Below are positions 1 to 8,675 of a stretch of 59,980 nucleotides of DNA, piece after piece. Positions within the stretch are counted from its first letter, which is position 1, and each line of letters opens with the position of its first letter. Origin of the DNA: CAYQQQ01 sp964420125 (GTDB lineage Bacteria; Actinomycetota; Acidimicrobiia; Acidimicrobiales; Microtrichaceae). The notes below the pieces were generated by a model, which worked only from the letters and a program-made list of their open reading frames with translations, searched no databases and was not told where the DNA came from. The stretch spans positions 1 through 59,980 of the forward strand of contig CAYQQQ010000028.1 in assembly GCA_964420125.1 (NCBI GenBank), written 5' to 3'. Position numbers and translations under genes: made by a program.

Positions 1-55
1 GATGAAGCGATCGAGCGATACCGAGGGCTCGGGCCCGACAACGCGTTTGGCAGCC
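1..55 (+). other. Open frame cut by left IS21 end
   Basis: Frame 1 is open from the window edge through position 55 and would read DEAIERYRGLGPDNAFGSL into the IS21 left end. It may be the interrupted 3' part of a gene lying outside the window, but nothing here identifies a family and an open frame this short could occur by chance. Confidence 0.2.
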
Positions 56-62
56 TGTCGCC

Positions 63-161
63 CGCCAGTGAGATGGGACCATCTGGGGTGAGTTTCGCCA
101 GTGGGATGGGACCACCCCTTCGCCAGTGATGGGACCACCCGTTCGCCAGTGATGGGACCAC
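63..161 (+). repeat. Four IS21 left-end repeats
   Basis: Four near-identical copies related to CGCCAGTGATGGGACCAC lie at 63-81, 96-115, 121-138 and 144-161. The first two carry a 1-2 base insertion. Repeats of this kind are the presumed IstA binding sites of IS21 elements. The outermost copy is part of the terminal inverted repeat. Confidence 0.85.
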
Positions 162-239
162 TTTCGGGGTCCGCCAGTTCCGGTGTCGTGGACGCTCGGC
201 TTGCTGCCGCCGGTGTCGACGAGACCAACAGGAGGCGGC

Positions 240-1835
240 ATGGCGTTCCGGGAGGTTCGTGTGTTCGAAGTGCGAGAGGTGCTGCGGCTGTGGCTGCGAG
301 GGAAGGGTCAACGGCCGATCAGTGAGTTGGCTGGGATGGACCGCAAGACGGTCCGTCGCTACATCGGCGCCGCTGTGGAGTTGGGCCTGGATCGGGCCGG
401 CGGCGAGGACCAGCTGACCGACGTGTTGGTGGGGCAGGTCGTCGAGCGGGTGCGGCCTCATCGCAGCGATGGCCGAGGCGAGGCACGCCGGCTGCTGGAT
501 GCGCATCGGGATCAGCTGGTCGAGTGGCTCGACAAGGACAAGGACGGGCTCACCGTGGTCAAGGTCCATGAGCTGTTGGAGCGCCAGGGCGTGGTGGTGC
601 CGGAGCGGACGTTGCACCGCTACGCGCTCGAGGAGCTCGACATCGGCCGCTCGTGCCGCTCGGCGACGGTTCGGGTGAACGACGGCGAGCCGGGTGGAGA
701 GTTGCAGGTCGACTTCGGCAAGCTCGGCCGCGTCCCGGATCCCGAGACCGGCAAGCAGCGTGACTGCTGGGCGTTGGTGTTCACGCCGGTGGTGTCCCGG
801 TTCAGTTTCGTGTGGCTCACTCACCGTCAGACCCTCGACGACGTGATCGCCGGGTTCGAAGCCGCCTGGGTGTTCTTCGGCGGGATCTTCGCCGCGGTGA
901 TCCCCGACAACATGAAGACGATCGTGGAGAAGGCCGATCCGTTGCAGCCCCGGTTGAACCAGGCGTTCGTCGAGTACGCGCAGGCCCGCGGGTTCGTGAT
1001 CGACCCGGCCCGGGTCCGGTCTCCGCAGGACAAACCGAGGGTGGAGCGGGTCGTGCCCTACGTGCGGAACAACTTCTTCGCCGGCGAGACCTTCATTGAC
1101 CTCGCCGACGCGCAGCGACGGGCCGGGGTGTGGGCCCGAGAACGGGCCGGCATGCGCGTGCACGGCACGACGCAGCTGCGCCCGGTCGAACACTTCCGCC
1201 TCGAGGAACAGCCCATGTTGGCGGCGGCGCCGGCGGCGCCCTATGACGTGCCGATCTACGCGGTCGCGAAGGTTCACCGGGACCATCACATCGAGGTGGC
1301 AAAGGCGCTCTACTCGATCCCCGGGAACCTGATCGGCACCCGGGTCGACGTGCGCGCCGACCGTCAACTGGTTCGGGTGTTCTCCCGCGGTCAGCTGATC
1401 AAGGTCCACCCCCGCCAGCGGCCCGGCGGCCGGGCGACCGACCCGGAGGACCTGCCGTCGGAGCGGACGATCTACGCCATGCGCGACCTCGATGCGTTGC
1501 AGCGTCTCGCCGCCGGCCACGGCGAAGCGATCGGCGCCTACGCCACCGCACTGTTGGACATCCCGTTGCCCTGGACGAAGATGCGCCAGGTCTACGCCCT
1601 GTTGGGCCTCGTCAAGAAGTGGGGACCCGAGCGCGTCAACGCTGCGTGTGAACGGGCCCTCGACGCCGAAGCCATCAACGTCGGCCTGATCGGCCGCATG
1701 CTCGAACGAGGAACCGAGACCACCGACGCCACGCCGGTCCAACAGGGCCTGGCTGGCACGGTCCTCACACCTCGGTTCGCTCGCGACGACAGTCACTTCG
1801 CCATCCGCGTCGGCGAGGAGGAGGTGGCCGGATGA
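240..1835 (+). CDS. istA: IS21 transposase IstA
   Basis: 531-residue DDE transposase of the IS21 family, which catalyses strand transfer together with the IstB ATPase. The N-terminus carries a helix-turn-helix segment (around DRKTVRRYI). The catalytic core follows, with conserved stretches such as ELQVDFGKLG, VIPDNMKT and the PQDKPRVERVV region containing the last acidic residue. The start is set at ATG 240 because AGGAGG lies six bases upstream; the frame is also open from an ATG at 183 without such a site. It overlaps istB by 4 bp (ATGA), so the two are probably translationally coupled. No frameshift or premature stop is visible. Confidence 0.92.
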   Translation: MAFREVRVFEVREVLRLWLRGKGQRPISELAGMDRKTVRRYIGAAVELGLDRAGGEDQLTDVLVGQVVERVRPHRSDGRGEARRLLDAHRDQLVEWLDKDKDGLTVVKVHELLERQGVVVPERTLHRYALEELDIGRSCRSATVRVNDGEPGGELQVDFGKLGRVPDPETGKQRDCWALVFTPVVSRFSFVWLTHRQTLDDVIAGFEAAWVFFGGIFAAVIPDNMKTIVEKADPLQPRLNQAFVEYAQARGFVIDPARVRSPQDKPRVERVVPYVRNNFFAGETFIDLADAQRRAGVWARERAGMRVHGTTQLRPVEHFRLEEQPMLAAAPAAPYDVPIYAVAKVHRDHHIEVAKALYSIPGNLIGTRVDVRADRQLVRVFSRGQLIKVHPRQRPGGRATDPEDLPSERTIYAMRDLDALQRLAAGHGEAIGAYATALLDIPLPWTKMRQVYALLGLVKKWGPERVNAACERALDAEAINVGLIGRMLERGTETTDATPVQQGLAGTVLTPRFARDDSHFAIRVGEEEVAG

Positions 1836-2638
1836 ACACCACCCCCACCGTCGCGCCCGAGCTCAAAGCCCTGCTGCGCCGGGTCAAGCTCGGCCGCTGC
1901 CTCGACACCCTCCCCGAACGCTTGGCCCTCGCGTCAACCGGCGACATGAGCCACGCCGAGTTCCTCGAACTCGTCCTCGCCGACGAAGTCACCCGACGCG
2001 AGAACACCAGCGCCGAGCGACGCGCCCGCACCGCCGGCCTCGATCCGGCCATGACCCTCGATCGCTGGGACGACACCACCAAGATCACCTACGACCGCGC
2101 CATCTGGACCGAGCTGTGCTCGCTGCGCTTCATCGACGCCGGCCACAACGCCGTGATCATGGGACCCGTCGGAGTCGGCAAGACCTTCCTCGCCACCGCC
2201 CTCGGCCATGCCGCGATCCGGCGCCGCCACAGCGTCCACTTCGAACGCTGCGACCGGCTCCTCAAGCGGCTCCGGGCCTCGCGGCTGGACAACAGCCACG
2301 AAGTCGAGATCCGCAAACTGCTGCGCGTCGACCTCCTGCTGATCGACGACTTCGCACTCCAGCCCATGGACTCGATCGACACCGCCGACATCTACGAACT
2401 CATCGTCGAGAGGCACCGGACAGCATCAACGGTGATCACCTCGAACCGTGAGCCCGTCGAATGGCTCGGACTCATGGCAGACCCGCTCCTCGCGCAATCA
2501 GCGATCGACCGGCTCCAGTCCGCCGCCCACGAACTCGTCCTCGACGGCGAGTCCTACCGGCAACGACAGAAGCCCGCCGTCGACGCCACCCTTGACGACA
2601 CCCCCGCACCCCGACAATCATCCCATCGCCGGACCTGA
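1832..2638 (+). CDS. istB: IS21 helper ATPase IstB
   Basis: 268-residue AAA+ ATPase that partners IstA, selecting and remodelling target DNA. The Walker A motif GPVGVGKTF and the Walker B motif LLLIDDFALQ are both intact. A following segment, VITSNREPVEW, is the sensor-1-like strand typical of IstB/DnaC-type proteins. Length matches the family (about 250-270 residues). The ATG overlaps the istA stop. The C-terminus has a proline-rich tail ending 64 bases before the right terminus of the element. It looks functional. Confidence 0.92.
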   Translation: MNTTPTVAPELKALLRRVKLGRCLDTLPERLALASTGDMSHAEFLELVLADEVTRRENTSAERRARTAGLDPAMTLDRWDDTTKITYDRAIWTELCSLRFIDAGHNAVIMGPVGVGKTFLATALGHAAIRRRHSVHFERCDRLLKRLRASRLDNSHEVEIRKLLRVDLLLIDDFALQPMDSIDTADIYELIVERHRTASTVITSNREPVEWLGLMADPLLAQSAIDRLQSAAHELVLDGESYRQRQKPAVDATLDDTPAPRQSSHRRT

Positions 2639-2650
2639 CCAGACACCGAA

Positions 2651-2702
2651 GTGGTCCCATGCCACTGGCGAACAGGTGGTCCCATCAAGCTGGCGGGCGA
2701 CA
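2651..2702 (-). repeat. Two IS21 right-end repeats and terminus
   Basis: Inverted copies of the left-end repeat occur at 2651-2670 (GTGGTCCCATGCCACTGGCG) and 2676-2695 (GTGGTCCCATCAAGCTGGCG). They run into the terminal CTGGCGGGCGACA that ends at 2702. They pair with the left-end repeats and fix the right boundary of the element. Confidence 0.85.
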
Positions 2703-2843
2703 CGCGGCCCCAGACCGACACGCCCACACCCCCCACCAGCACTGGCATCCCGCCCATCCGTGCCACCACCAACTGCGGAACCCGGGCTTAGGAGACTGCG
2801 TGTTGCAAGACATGCAGGAACTGCCAAGTTCGGAGGGCTTTCG
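2703..2843. other. Gap between IS21 and IS1380 transposase
   Basis: This 141-bp stretch separates the IS21 right end from the IS1380-type transposase gene. The last part presumably includes the left end of the IS1380 element, but I could not identify a convincing inverted repeat partner for the sequence just after the transposase (around 4245-4265). A GGAGGG seven bases before ATG 2844 is the likely ribosome binding site. Confidence 0.4.
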
Positions 2844-4247
2844 ATGCGTAACGCTACCAGGCTGGTTCGGCCACGGTCCGTGGCCGGTGACGGGACCGGG
2901 CTCGTCTCTCGAGGCGGGCTCGTGTGGCTTGCCGAGACGGCCGAGCTGTCGGGACTCGTGGATGGGTTCAGCGCGGCGATGGAGGATCTTCCACGGCGTC
3001 GTCATGACCCGGGCCGCACGCTCGCTCAGGTCGTGTTGGCGCTCGCGGACGGAGCGACGGCGTTGTCGGATGTGGCGGTGTTGCGGGACCAGCCGGCGAT
3101 GTTCGGCCCGGTCGCGTCGGACGCGACCATGTGGCGCACGTTCGATCACATCGGTCCGGTCGAGCTCCGCGGGATCGCCGCCGCACGCGCGGCGGCGAGG
3201 GCGATCGCGTGGGCTGCGGGGGCGGGCCCGGCCGGTGACGCGTTGATCATCGACATGGACGCGACGATCGTGCGGACGAAGGCCGACAAGCAGGACGCCC
3301 GGCCGACCTACAAGCGCACCTACGGTCATCACCCGCTCCTCGCGATGGTGGCGGAAACCGGCGAAGTGCTTGCCGGGAAGCTGCGGCCGGGCAACGCCGG
3401 GGCGAACTGCGCGCAGGATCACGTCACGGTCCTCGCGGATGCGATCGCGCAGCTGCCCGCGCCGTGGCGGGCCGGACACGGGCGGGGCGACGACGAGTCC
3501 CTCGTCTGCCACAACGTGCTGGTTCGTGCGGATTCTGCGGGGGCGTCGCACTGGTTGGTCGAGGAGTGCCGTGACCGCAACCTCGGCTTCTCGATCGGCT
3601 ACGCCATCGATGGCCGAGTCCGCGACGCCCTGGTATGTGTTCCCGATGACTGCTGGTCCCCAGCACGCGATGGCAACGGCGCAGCGCGTGAGGGCGCCCA
3701 GGTCATCGAGATCACCGGGCTGGTCGACCTGGACGCCTGGCCCACCGGCACCCGCCTGATCGTGCGCCGGGAACGCCCACACCCCGGCGCCCAGCTATCG
3801 CTGTTCGACACGATCGAAGGGATGCGCCACACCGCGTTCATCACCGACCAGACCGGCACCGACATCGCAACGTTGGAACTCGCGCAACGCCAGCGAGCCC
3901 GAGCCGAAGCCGTGATCCGCGACACCAAGGCATGCGGACTGGCGAACCTGCCCTTCGACTGCGTCGTGTCCAACGACGTGTGGATGCAGCTGTGCTTCAC
4001 CGCACACGACCTCCTGTCGTGGGCGCAGCGCGTCAGCCTCACCGGGCCGCTCGCCAAGGCAACACCGAAGACGATCCGTCACCGCCTCCTGCACATCGCG
4101 GCGCGGATCACTCCCACCGGCAGACGCCTTCACCTCGACACCACCTGGCCATGGACCGACACGCTCACCGCCGCCCTCGCCCGCCTCCGCGAACGATTCC
4201 ACTCACTCACCGTGACCACCGGCCCGGCCACTCACCCAGCCCTATGA
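2844..4247 (+). CDS. IS1380-family transposase
   Basis: 467-residue DDE transposase of the IS1380 type (transposase DDE domain group 1). The order of conserved pieces fits the family: an N-terminal domain with LAQVVLALADGATALSDV, first catalytic Asp in ALIIDMDATIV, second Asp in VLVRADSAGASHW, and last Glu in RARAEAVIRDTKACG. The ATG at 2844 is preceded by GGAGGG; the frame is open further upstream through the IS21 right end, but that part has no transposase character. Length agrees with intact relatives (about 450-470 residues). The element boundaries were not resolved. Confidence 0.88.
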   Translation: MRNATRLVRPRSVAGDGTGLVSRGGLVWLAETAELSGLVDGFSAAMEDLPRRRHDPGRTLAQVVLALADGATALSDVAVLRDQPAMFGPVASDATMWRTFDHIGPVELRGIAAARAAARAIAWAAGAGPAGDALIIDMDATIVRTKADKQDARPTYKRTYGHHPLLAMVAETGEVLAGKLRPGNAGANCAQDHVTVLADAIAQLPAPWRAGHGRGDDESLVCHNVLVRADSAGASHWLVEECRDRNLGFSIGYAIDGRVRDALVCVPDDCWSPARDGNGAAREGAQVIEITGLVDLDAWPTGTRLIVRRERPHPGAQLSLFDTIEGMRHTAFITDQTGTDIATLELAQRQRARAEAVIRDTKACGLANLPFDCVVSNDVWMQLCFTAHDLLSWAQRVSLTGPLAKATPKTIRHRLLHIAARITPTGRRLHLDTTWPWTDTLTAALARLRERFHSLTVTTGPATHPAL

Positions 4248-4291
4248 AAGATCGTGGCTAGGACGGGATACGGCGAGGTAGACCAAGGGCT

Positions 4292-4897
4292 GTGAGTGAT
4301 TGGCAAGAGTTCATCGCTTCCCTCGTCGGCTCGCTGGCGTGGCCGGCGGTGGTGCTCGTGCTGGCGTTGATGTTCCGCACCTCGTTGGCTCGCCTGCTGT
4401 TGGGTGACGTCAAGCGGTGGAAGGCCGGGCCGACCGGGGTCGAGGTCGAGTATTGGGAGAATGCGATCGCCGAGGCCCGCGAGGAGCTTGCCCAGGACCA
4501 AGCCGCCGCACCCGCCGAGGTGGCAACGGCCGAGGAGGGGCCCCGCGAGTTCCGCGACGAGATGATCGAGCTCGCGGCGATCTCTCCTCGCTCGGCGGTG
4601 ATGGAGAGCTTCCTGCGCGTCGAGCTGCAGCTGCGGTCGATGCTGGAGACCGCCGGCATCGCGCAGACCCGACCGACCGGGGCGCGGATGCTGGCCGAGA
4701 CGGCACTCAAGCACGGACTCGTCACGGCGCCGACAGTGGACGCCATCAGGGGAATGAGCACGCTGCGCAATCTCGCAGCCCATGGTCACGACGACGGCGA
4801 TATCGACCAGGAGCGAGCGCTTGAGTTCATCGACCTCGCCGAAGCGGTCCTGTTCGCGCTCGAGCACTCTTCGCCGCCGCGCGCCCAACCCAACTGA
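4292..4897 (+). CDS. Membrane-anchored HEPN/DUF4145-like protein
   Basis: 201-residue protein of unknown function starting at GTG 4292. One hydrophobic segment (residues about 14-36, GSLAWPAVVLVLALMF) would anchor it in the membrane. An acidic linker (about 55-90) follows, then a helical C-terminal domain. That domain contains R159-N-L-A-A-H164, matching the Rx4H motif of HEPN ribonuclease-like domains, in a DUF4145-like context (STLRNLAAHGHDDGDI). HEPN proteins often act in toxin-antitoxin and anti-phage systems; whether this one does is inference. It sits 97 bp before the ApeA-like gene, in the same direction and immediately after two insertion sequences. Confidence 0.6.
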   Translation: MSDWQEFIASLVGSLAWPAVVLVLALMFRTSLARLLLGDVKRWKAGPTGVEVEYWENAIAEAREELAQDQAAAPAEVATAEEGPREFRDEMIELAAISPRSAVMESFLRVELQLRSMLETAGIAQTRPTGARMLAETALKHGLVTAPTVDAIRGMSTLRNLAAHGHDDGDIDQERALEFIDLAEAVLFALEHSSPPRAQPN

Positions 4898-4994
4898 CCA
4901 CCGCCTGGGCCAGCTGCGCCGACGTCACTGACCGTCCTACTCGACGGCAGGTTTCTGGTGAGCTGCTGACACAGCGAGCTGCGATCATGATCGG

Positions 4995-6296
4995 GTGCCG
5001 CTCAGTGACCTCGACCCCGGGCAGATCGCCTACTTCTACCCGGCCGCCGAATTGCCGTTGGCAGACGGCGTCGAATCGGACCGCGGTTTCGTTCGGATCG
5101 ACGGACCGTGGTGTGTCGTCGATGTCCTGGATGAGGACGGCCCGTTCTCATCCCATCCGCGGGAGGTGCCCCGTGACATCGTCGCTTTGACACCGACCGA
5201 TTCGCTCATCCTCCACGAGGTCGTCGCCAATGGTGGCCGCACGACATCCGGGTATCGCGCCTCATCGCTGAGCTACCGCTCCCGAACTGTTCTCGGGGCA
5301 ACGTTGCACGGTGTTCATTCGCCGGATCCGACGGAGCTCGTTGCGAAGTTCCACGGCATCAGCCGTTGGGCTGGACTGAGCGCACTCGAGGAACGCCAGA
5401 CGATCGAGAACAGCAGGTGGCGTGAAGTCACTATCACGGTCCGAAGCGACGACGCCACGAAGGTGGAACCGCTGTCGCGCCGCCGCGAACTCACGTTGAG
5501 CCCGGACTGGTCGGTGTCCGGGCCGAAGGACCGGCGCGAGGTCTCGGCTCCTGTCGCGTTCGGCTGCCGCTCGGACCGCCCCCGGGAGGTGTGGTCGCTG
5601 CTGCAGCCGCTCATTGCGGTCCAGTCCCTGATCTCGTTGGCATACGGGGGGTTCGTCGCCGCCAGCTCGGGTGCCGCCGGCATGTCGTACTCGGAGTCCG
5701 AACACTCACCGTCGACGCCGTGGCTGTGGAGCGGCGCCCTCATGACTGCGGCACCCGGCGCCCGCACACCGGATCAGAATGCCTTCCCGCTCTTCGACCT
5801 AGCCACCCTTGGCGGCTTGGCCGGACTCCGCCGATGGATCGACTGGACCGTGAACCGTCCGCGTGCGATCAACCCCCTCGTCTGGCGGTACCGGATGGGC
5901 CCGGTGTCCGCACCGGTGTCGCTCATGGAGGTAGCGGCGGGGATCGAGTACTTCGTCAAGATCAGCCGCCCGGCAGCCTGGGCGACCACCAAGGGCAAGA
6001 CGAGATGGCCCGAACAGGTCGCCCGCCGCGTCGGCGAAAGCTTCCTGACGTGGATCGGTGACGTCGACCAGTGGGCACCGATGTTTTGGGAGACGTACAA
6101 CGAGTTCAAGCACGGCACCGAGACGACGCTCGACCACGACGACCCCGCAGTATGGCTGTTGGCCGAATCCGGCAGGTTCCTGCTCGCCGCAGCGGTCGCA
6201 GACCGAATCGCGCTCACCAAGGCCCCGAGTCGGATGATGTTCGCCGGGCCGATGCTCAACAATCTGGGAATTCAGGTCCGACAATTGCTCAAGTGA
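4995..6296 (+). CDS. ApeA-like (HEPN anti-phage type) protein
   Basis: 433-residue protein from GTG 4995. The N-terminal half resembles the beta-rich ApeA N-terminal domain, with a pattern like SYRSRTVLGATLHGVHS followed by ELVAKFHGISRWAGLS, where ApeA relatives have a vGvH...l.W.G arrangement. The C-terminal half is helical and contains WETYNEFKHG (N369, H373), placed where HEPN proteins carry R/N-x-H catalytic residues. The usual Arg is absent, so RNase activity cannot be assumed. ApeA proteins are abortive-infection effectors that cleave tRNA. The assignment rests on pattern recognition, not a search. The neighbouring upstream gene also carries a HEPN-type motif. Confidence 0.5.
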   Translation: MPLSDLDPGQIAYFYPAAELPLADGVESDRGFVRIDGPWCVVDVLDEDGPFSSHPREVPRDIVALTPTDSLILHEVVANGGRTTSGYRASSLSYRSRTVLGATLHGVHSPDPTELVAKFHGISRWAGLSALEERQTIENSRWREVTITVRSDDATKVEPLSRRRELTLSPDWSVSGPKDRREVSAPVAFGCRSDRPREVWSLLQPLIAVQSLISLAYGGFVAASSGAAGMSYSESEHSPSTPWLWSGALMTAAPGARTPDQNAFPLFDLATLGGLAGLRRWIDWTVNRPRAINPLVWRYRMGPVSAPVSLMEVAAGIEYFVKISRPAAWATTKGKTRWPEQVARRVGESFLTWIGDVDQWAPMFWETYNEFKHGTETTLDHDDPAVWLLAESGRFLLAAAVADRIALTKAPSRMMFAGPMLNNLGIQVRQLLK

Positions 6297-6522
6297 CCTG
6301 AATGCTCGGCGGCCCGGAAGCCGGTCACCGCTCTCACGCGAGACGTCGCGAGCAAGTTTGTCCGGACCGGCACTGCCAGACCAGCGCCGACCGTCGTCAG
6401 GGCCTGCAGCCGTTTCGGTTGTGATCTCGAGCGATCGGCGGGTGGACGTCGGTGCACCGGACGTCATGTCCCGGACCTCGACGAACCTCGACGGACGCAC
6501 AGCGTGGGTAACAACGGCGAGG
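6297..6522. other. Junction between accessory block and tad locus
   Basis: After the ApeA-like gene, the 225 bp up to 6522 shows no recognisable gene. Minus-strand reading continues the cpaF frame to a stop at 6397 but with no CpaF character (CYPRCASVEV...). The recombination junction that destroyed the 3' end of cpaF therefore lies at about 6522/6523. Confidence 0.5.
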
Positions 6523-7413
6523 CAGCGCTTCGCGGTCCCGCACCTCGCCCACGATGGCCACGTCGGGTGCCATGCGCAGGAAGCCGGCCACCAGGCGACG
6601 CAGGTCGATCTCGGGACGCTCGGTGCGCGCTGGGCGGGTCTGCATCCCGGCGACGTTGGCGAGCGGGATGTCCGCCTCGAAGACCTCCTCGGCCACGACC
6701 ACGCGCAGCGCCGGATCGAGCTCGGCAGCGCAGCACGACAGCAGCGTGGTCTTCCCCGAACCCGGGGCGCCGGCGAACACGATGGACAGCCGCGCCCGCA
6801 CCGCTGCGGCCAGGAACCGGGCCGCAGCCGGTGAGAGCGACCCGTGCTCGACCAGCTGATCGAGGCGGGAGATCGCCACTCCGGTGAACTTGCGGATGTT
6901 GACCAGGTGGTGTCCGCCCCGGGCGAGGTCGGGGTGCACGATGTGCACGCGCGCGCCGTCGTCGAGCTGCGCGTCCTGGAGCCCCTCGGTCGGGTCGAGC
7001 TTGCGATGCGAGCTCGACGCATCGTCCAGCAGCTTGGTGAGGGTGCGGGCCACGTGGTCGTCGTCGTGGAACACCTCGGGATGCAGCCCCGAGCGGCCGT
7101 GATGGCGCCGGGCGAATATCGACCACGGGGAGTTGATCATGATCTCCCACACGTCGTCGTCCTCGAGCAGCTCGGTGAGCGGACCGTAGCGGGCGAGGTT
7201 GCGGTGCGCCCGCTCGACGATGGCATCGGGGTCGGCGAGGTCGTGGGGGCGCAGGCCCCGCCGATGGTCGTCGCGCCACTGGGTCACGGCGTGGTGGATG
7301 AGGTCCCGCAGGGTGTTGTCCCCCTGGGGGGTGTCGACCTCCACGGCGAGGCGGTTCGCCTCCTGCTGGACCAGCACCTCGATCTCCTGGAGCGGGGAGG
7401 GCAGCGCGCTCAC
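6397..7413 (-). pseudogene. cpaF: Truncated tad pilus ATPase CpaF/TadA
   Basis: Secretion ATPase of the VirB11/CpaF family that powers Flp/tad pilus assembly. About 297 native residues remain. The N-terminal domain contains the conserved ARYGPLTELLEDDDVWEIMIN-type region; Walker A is GAPGSGKTTLL, and the Asp-box and Walker B area runs to VAIVGEVRDREAL. After that residue (position 6523) the family sequence stops and about 40 unrelated residues follow to a stop at 6397. CpaF normally continues for another 80 or so residues including the TTIHA region. The start is GTG 7413, overlapping the cpaE stop by 4 bp. No tadB or tadC follows. Confidence 0.8.
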
Positions 7414-8675
7414 CGGACACCTCCGAGCACGGGTGACGGGTCGACGTCGCGCCGGGGCAGGGCGTCGAGGCCTCGACGCAGGGCGTCGGACAGCGTGGCG
7501 ACCGGCCCGGCGGGCAACGTTCGGCCTTGGCGCAGCGCCGCCTCGATCCGCGAGGAGCGGCGCAGGTGGATCACCGGGAGGGTGGGCGCTCCGTCGAAGC
7601 GGGCACGGGTGAGCGCTCTCACCGAGCGATCGAAGGCGGCGCGACCGGAGGGAGATCGAGGCGAGAGGTTGCAGCACACCACCACCCGCTCCGGTGGCAG
7701 TCCGACCTCGATCAGCTCGTCGACGCGGCGAGCGGCATCGTGGACGCCCTTGATGCCGGGGTGGGCGACGACGACCTCGACCTCCGCGTTGGCCAGCAGG
7801 TGCACCGCGATCGCGTGCCGGTCGCCCAGGACGGTTCGGGCTGCTGCGTGGCCGAGGTCGATGTCGGGATCGTGGTCCACGACCACCAGGTCGTAGCCCC
7901 GGGCGACGGCGTCCAGGGCAGCACCCACGGCGCCGGCGCGGTGGCGTTCGAACTCCTGTGGATGGCGGCGACCGAGCAGCAGGTGGTAGCCGCGCTCGGG
8001 CTGGTCGAACAGCAGCGCCCGCACGTCGTCGGGATCCAGGATCCCGTCGCCCTGTGCCTCGACCAGATCGGAGAACCCGGGTACGACGTCGCCCACGTCG
8101 TGGTACATGCACTGCTGGCCGCGTCGTGCACCGTCGACCAGTGCCACGGTGTCGTCTCCCCCCGCCAGGCCCTGCGCCAGCGCCATGGCCACCACGGAGG
8201 CTCCGGCACCTCCGGTGGAGGACACCCCGACCAGCCGTCCCCGCAGCCGGCGGCCCTCGTCGAGCACGCGGTGCAGCGAAGCAGTCGCGTCGGGCTCGGA
8301 GCGACGCATCGTCTGGCTCATCGGATCGAGGCGCAGCAACAGGTCGGTGAACGCTCGGGGAGTGAAGCCGTCCGCCAGGACGCCGTCGAAGTGCTCGTCG
8401 GCACCGGGAACGGCACCTGCAGGTGGATCGATGCCGATCACCGCGACCGAGTGGGAGCGCACCTCCCGCAGGAGCCGCGGCGCGTGGAGCGCTGCCGCGA
8501 CGTCGAGGATCACCACGTCCACGCTGCGCAGCACCAGGGTGGCGCGCAGCTCGTCCGCAGAGAGGCAGGTGGCGAAGTCGGCGGCGACGGTGCCGCCGGT
8601 GCACCAGCGCGCCACGTCTCCCGGCCATCTCGACCCCTGCGAAGCCAGGGCGACCACCGTGGGAGCCGGGTTCAC
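7410..8675 (-). CDS. cpaE: CpaE-like ParA/MinD ATPase of tad locus
   Basis: 421-residue P-loop protein related to CpaE/TadZ, which helps localise the tad pilus machinery. The N-terminal part is a receiver-like pseudodomain (DVVILDVAAALHAPRLL). The second half holds a deviant Walker A (GVSSTGGAGASVVAMALAQGLA region) and YDLVVVDHDPDIDLG as the Walker B-like strand. The usual signature lysine of ParA proteins is not obvious. Start GTG 8675 overlaps the cpaB stop and the stop overlaps cpaF, giving a compact three-gene operon. An open frame extends upstream to 8954, but that part is only the antisense-like shadow within cpaB. Confidence 0.75.
   Translation of the reverse strand: MNPAPTVVALASQGSRWPGDVARWCTGGTVAADFATCLSADELRATLVLRSVDVVILDVAAALHAPRLLREVRSHSVAVIGIDPPAGAVPGADEHFDGVLADGFTPRAFTDLLLRLDPMSQTMRRSEPDATASLHRVLDEGRRLRGRLVGVSSTGGAGASVVAMALAQGLAGGDDTVALVDGARRGQQCMYHDVGDVVPGFSDLVEAQGDGILDPDDVRALLFDQPERGYHLLLGRRHPQEFERHRAGAVGAALDAVARGYDLVVVDHDPDIDLGHAAARTVLGDRHAIAVHLLANAEVEVVVAHPGIKGVHDAARRVDELIEVGLPPERVVVCCNLSPRSPSGRAAFDRSVRALTRARFDGAPTLPVIHLRRSSRIEAALRQGRTLPAGPVATLSDALRRGLDALPRRDVDPSPVLGGVR

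Larger units (their letters stand above)
56..2702 (+). mobile_element. Complete IS21-family insertion sequence
   Basis: The element begins TGTCGCCCGCCAG at 56 and ends with the exact inverse, CTGGCGGGCGACA, at 2702. The terminal inverted repeat runs about 26 bp with three mismatches and has the TG...CA ends expected of IS21. Inside are istA and istB overlapping by 4 bp, flanked by multiple copies of a transposase-binding-type repeat (four on the left, two on the right), also an IS21 hallmark. I found no convincing 4-8 bp target duplication (left flank ends GGCAGCC, right flank begins CGCGGCC), so one end may have rearranged after insertion. Both genes look intact. Confidence 0.9.

Noticed and set aside
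2448..2843. N-terminal extension of the IS1380 transposase frame through the IS21 right end
   Set aside because: The frame is open by chance; the residues are Pro/Ser-rich with no transposase character, and ATG 2844 has a good ribosome binding site.
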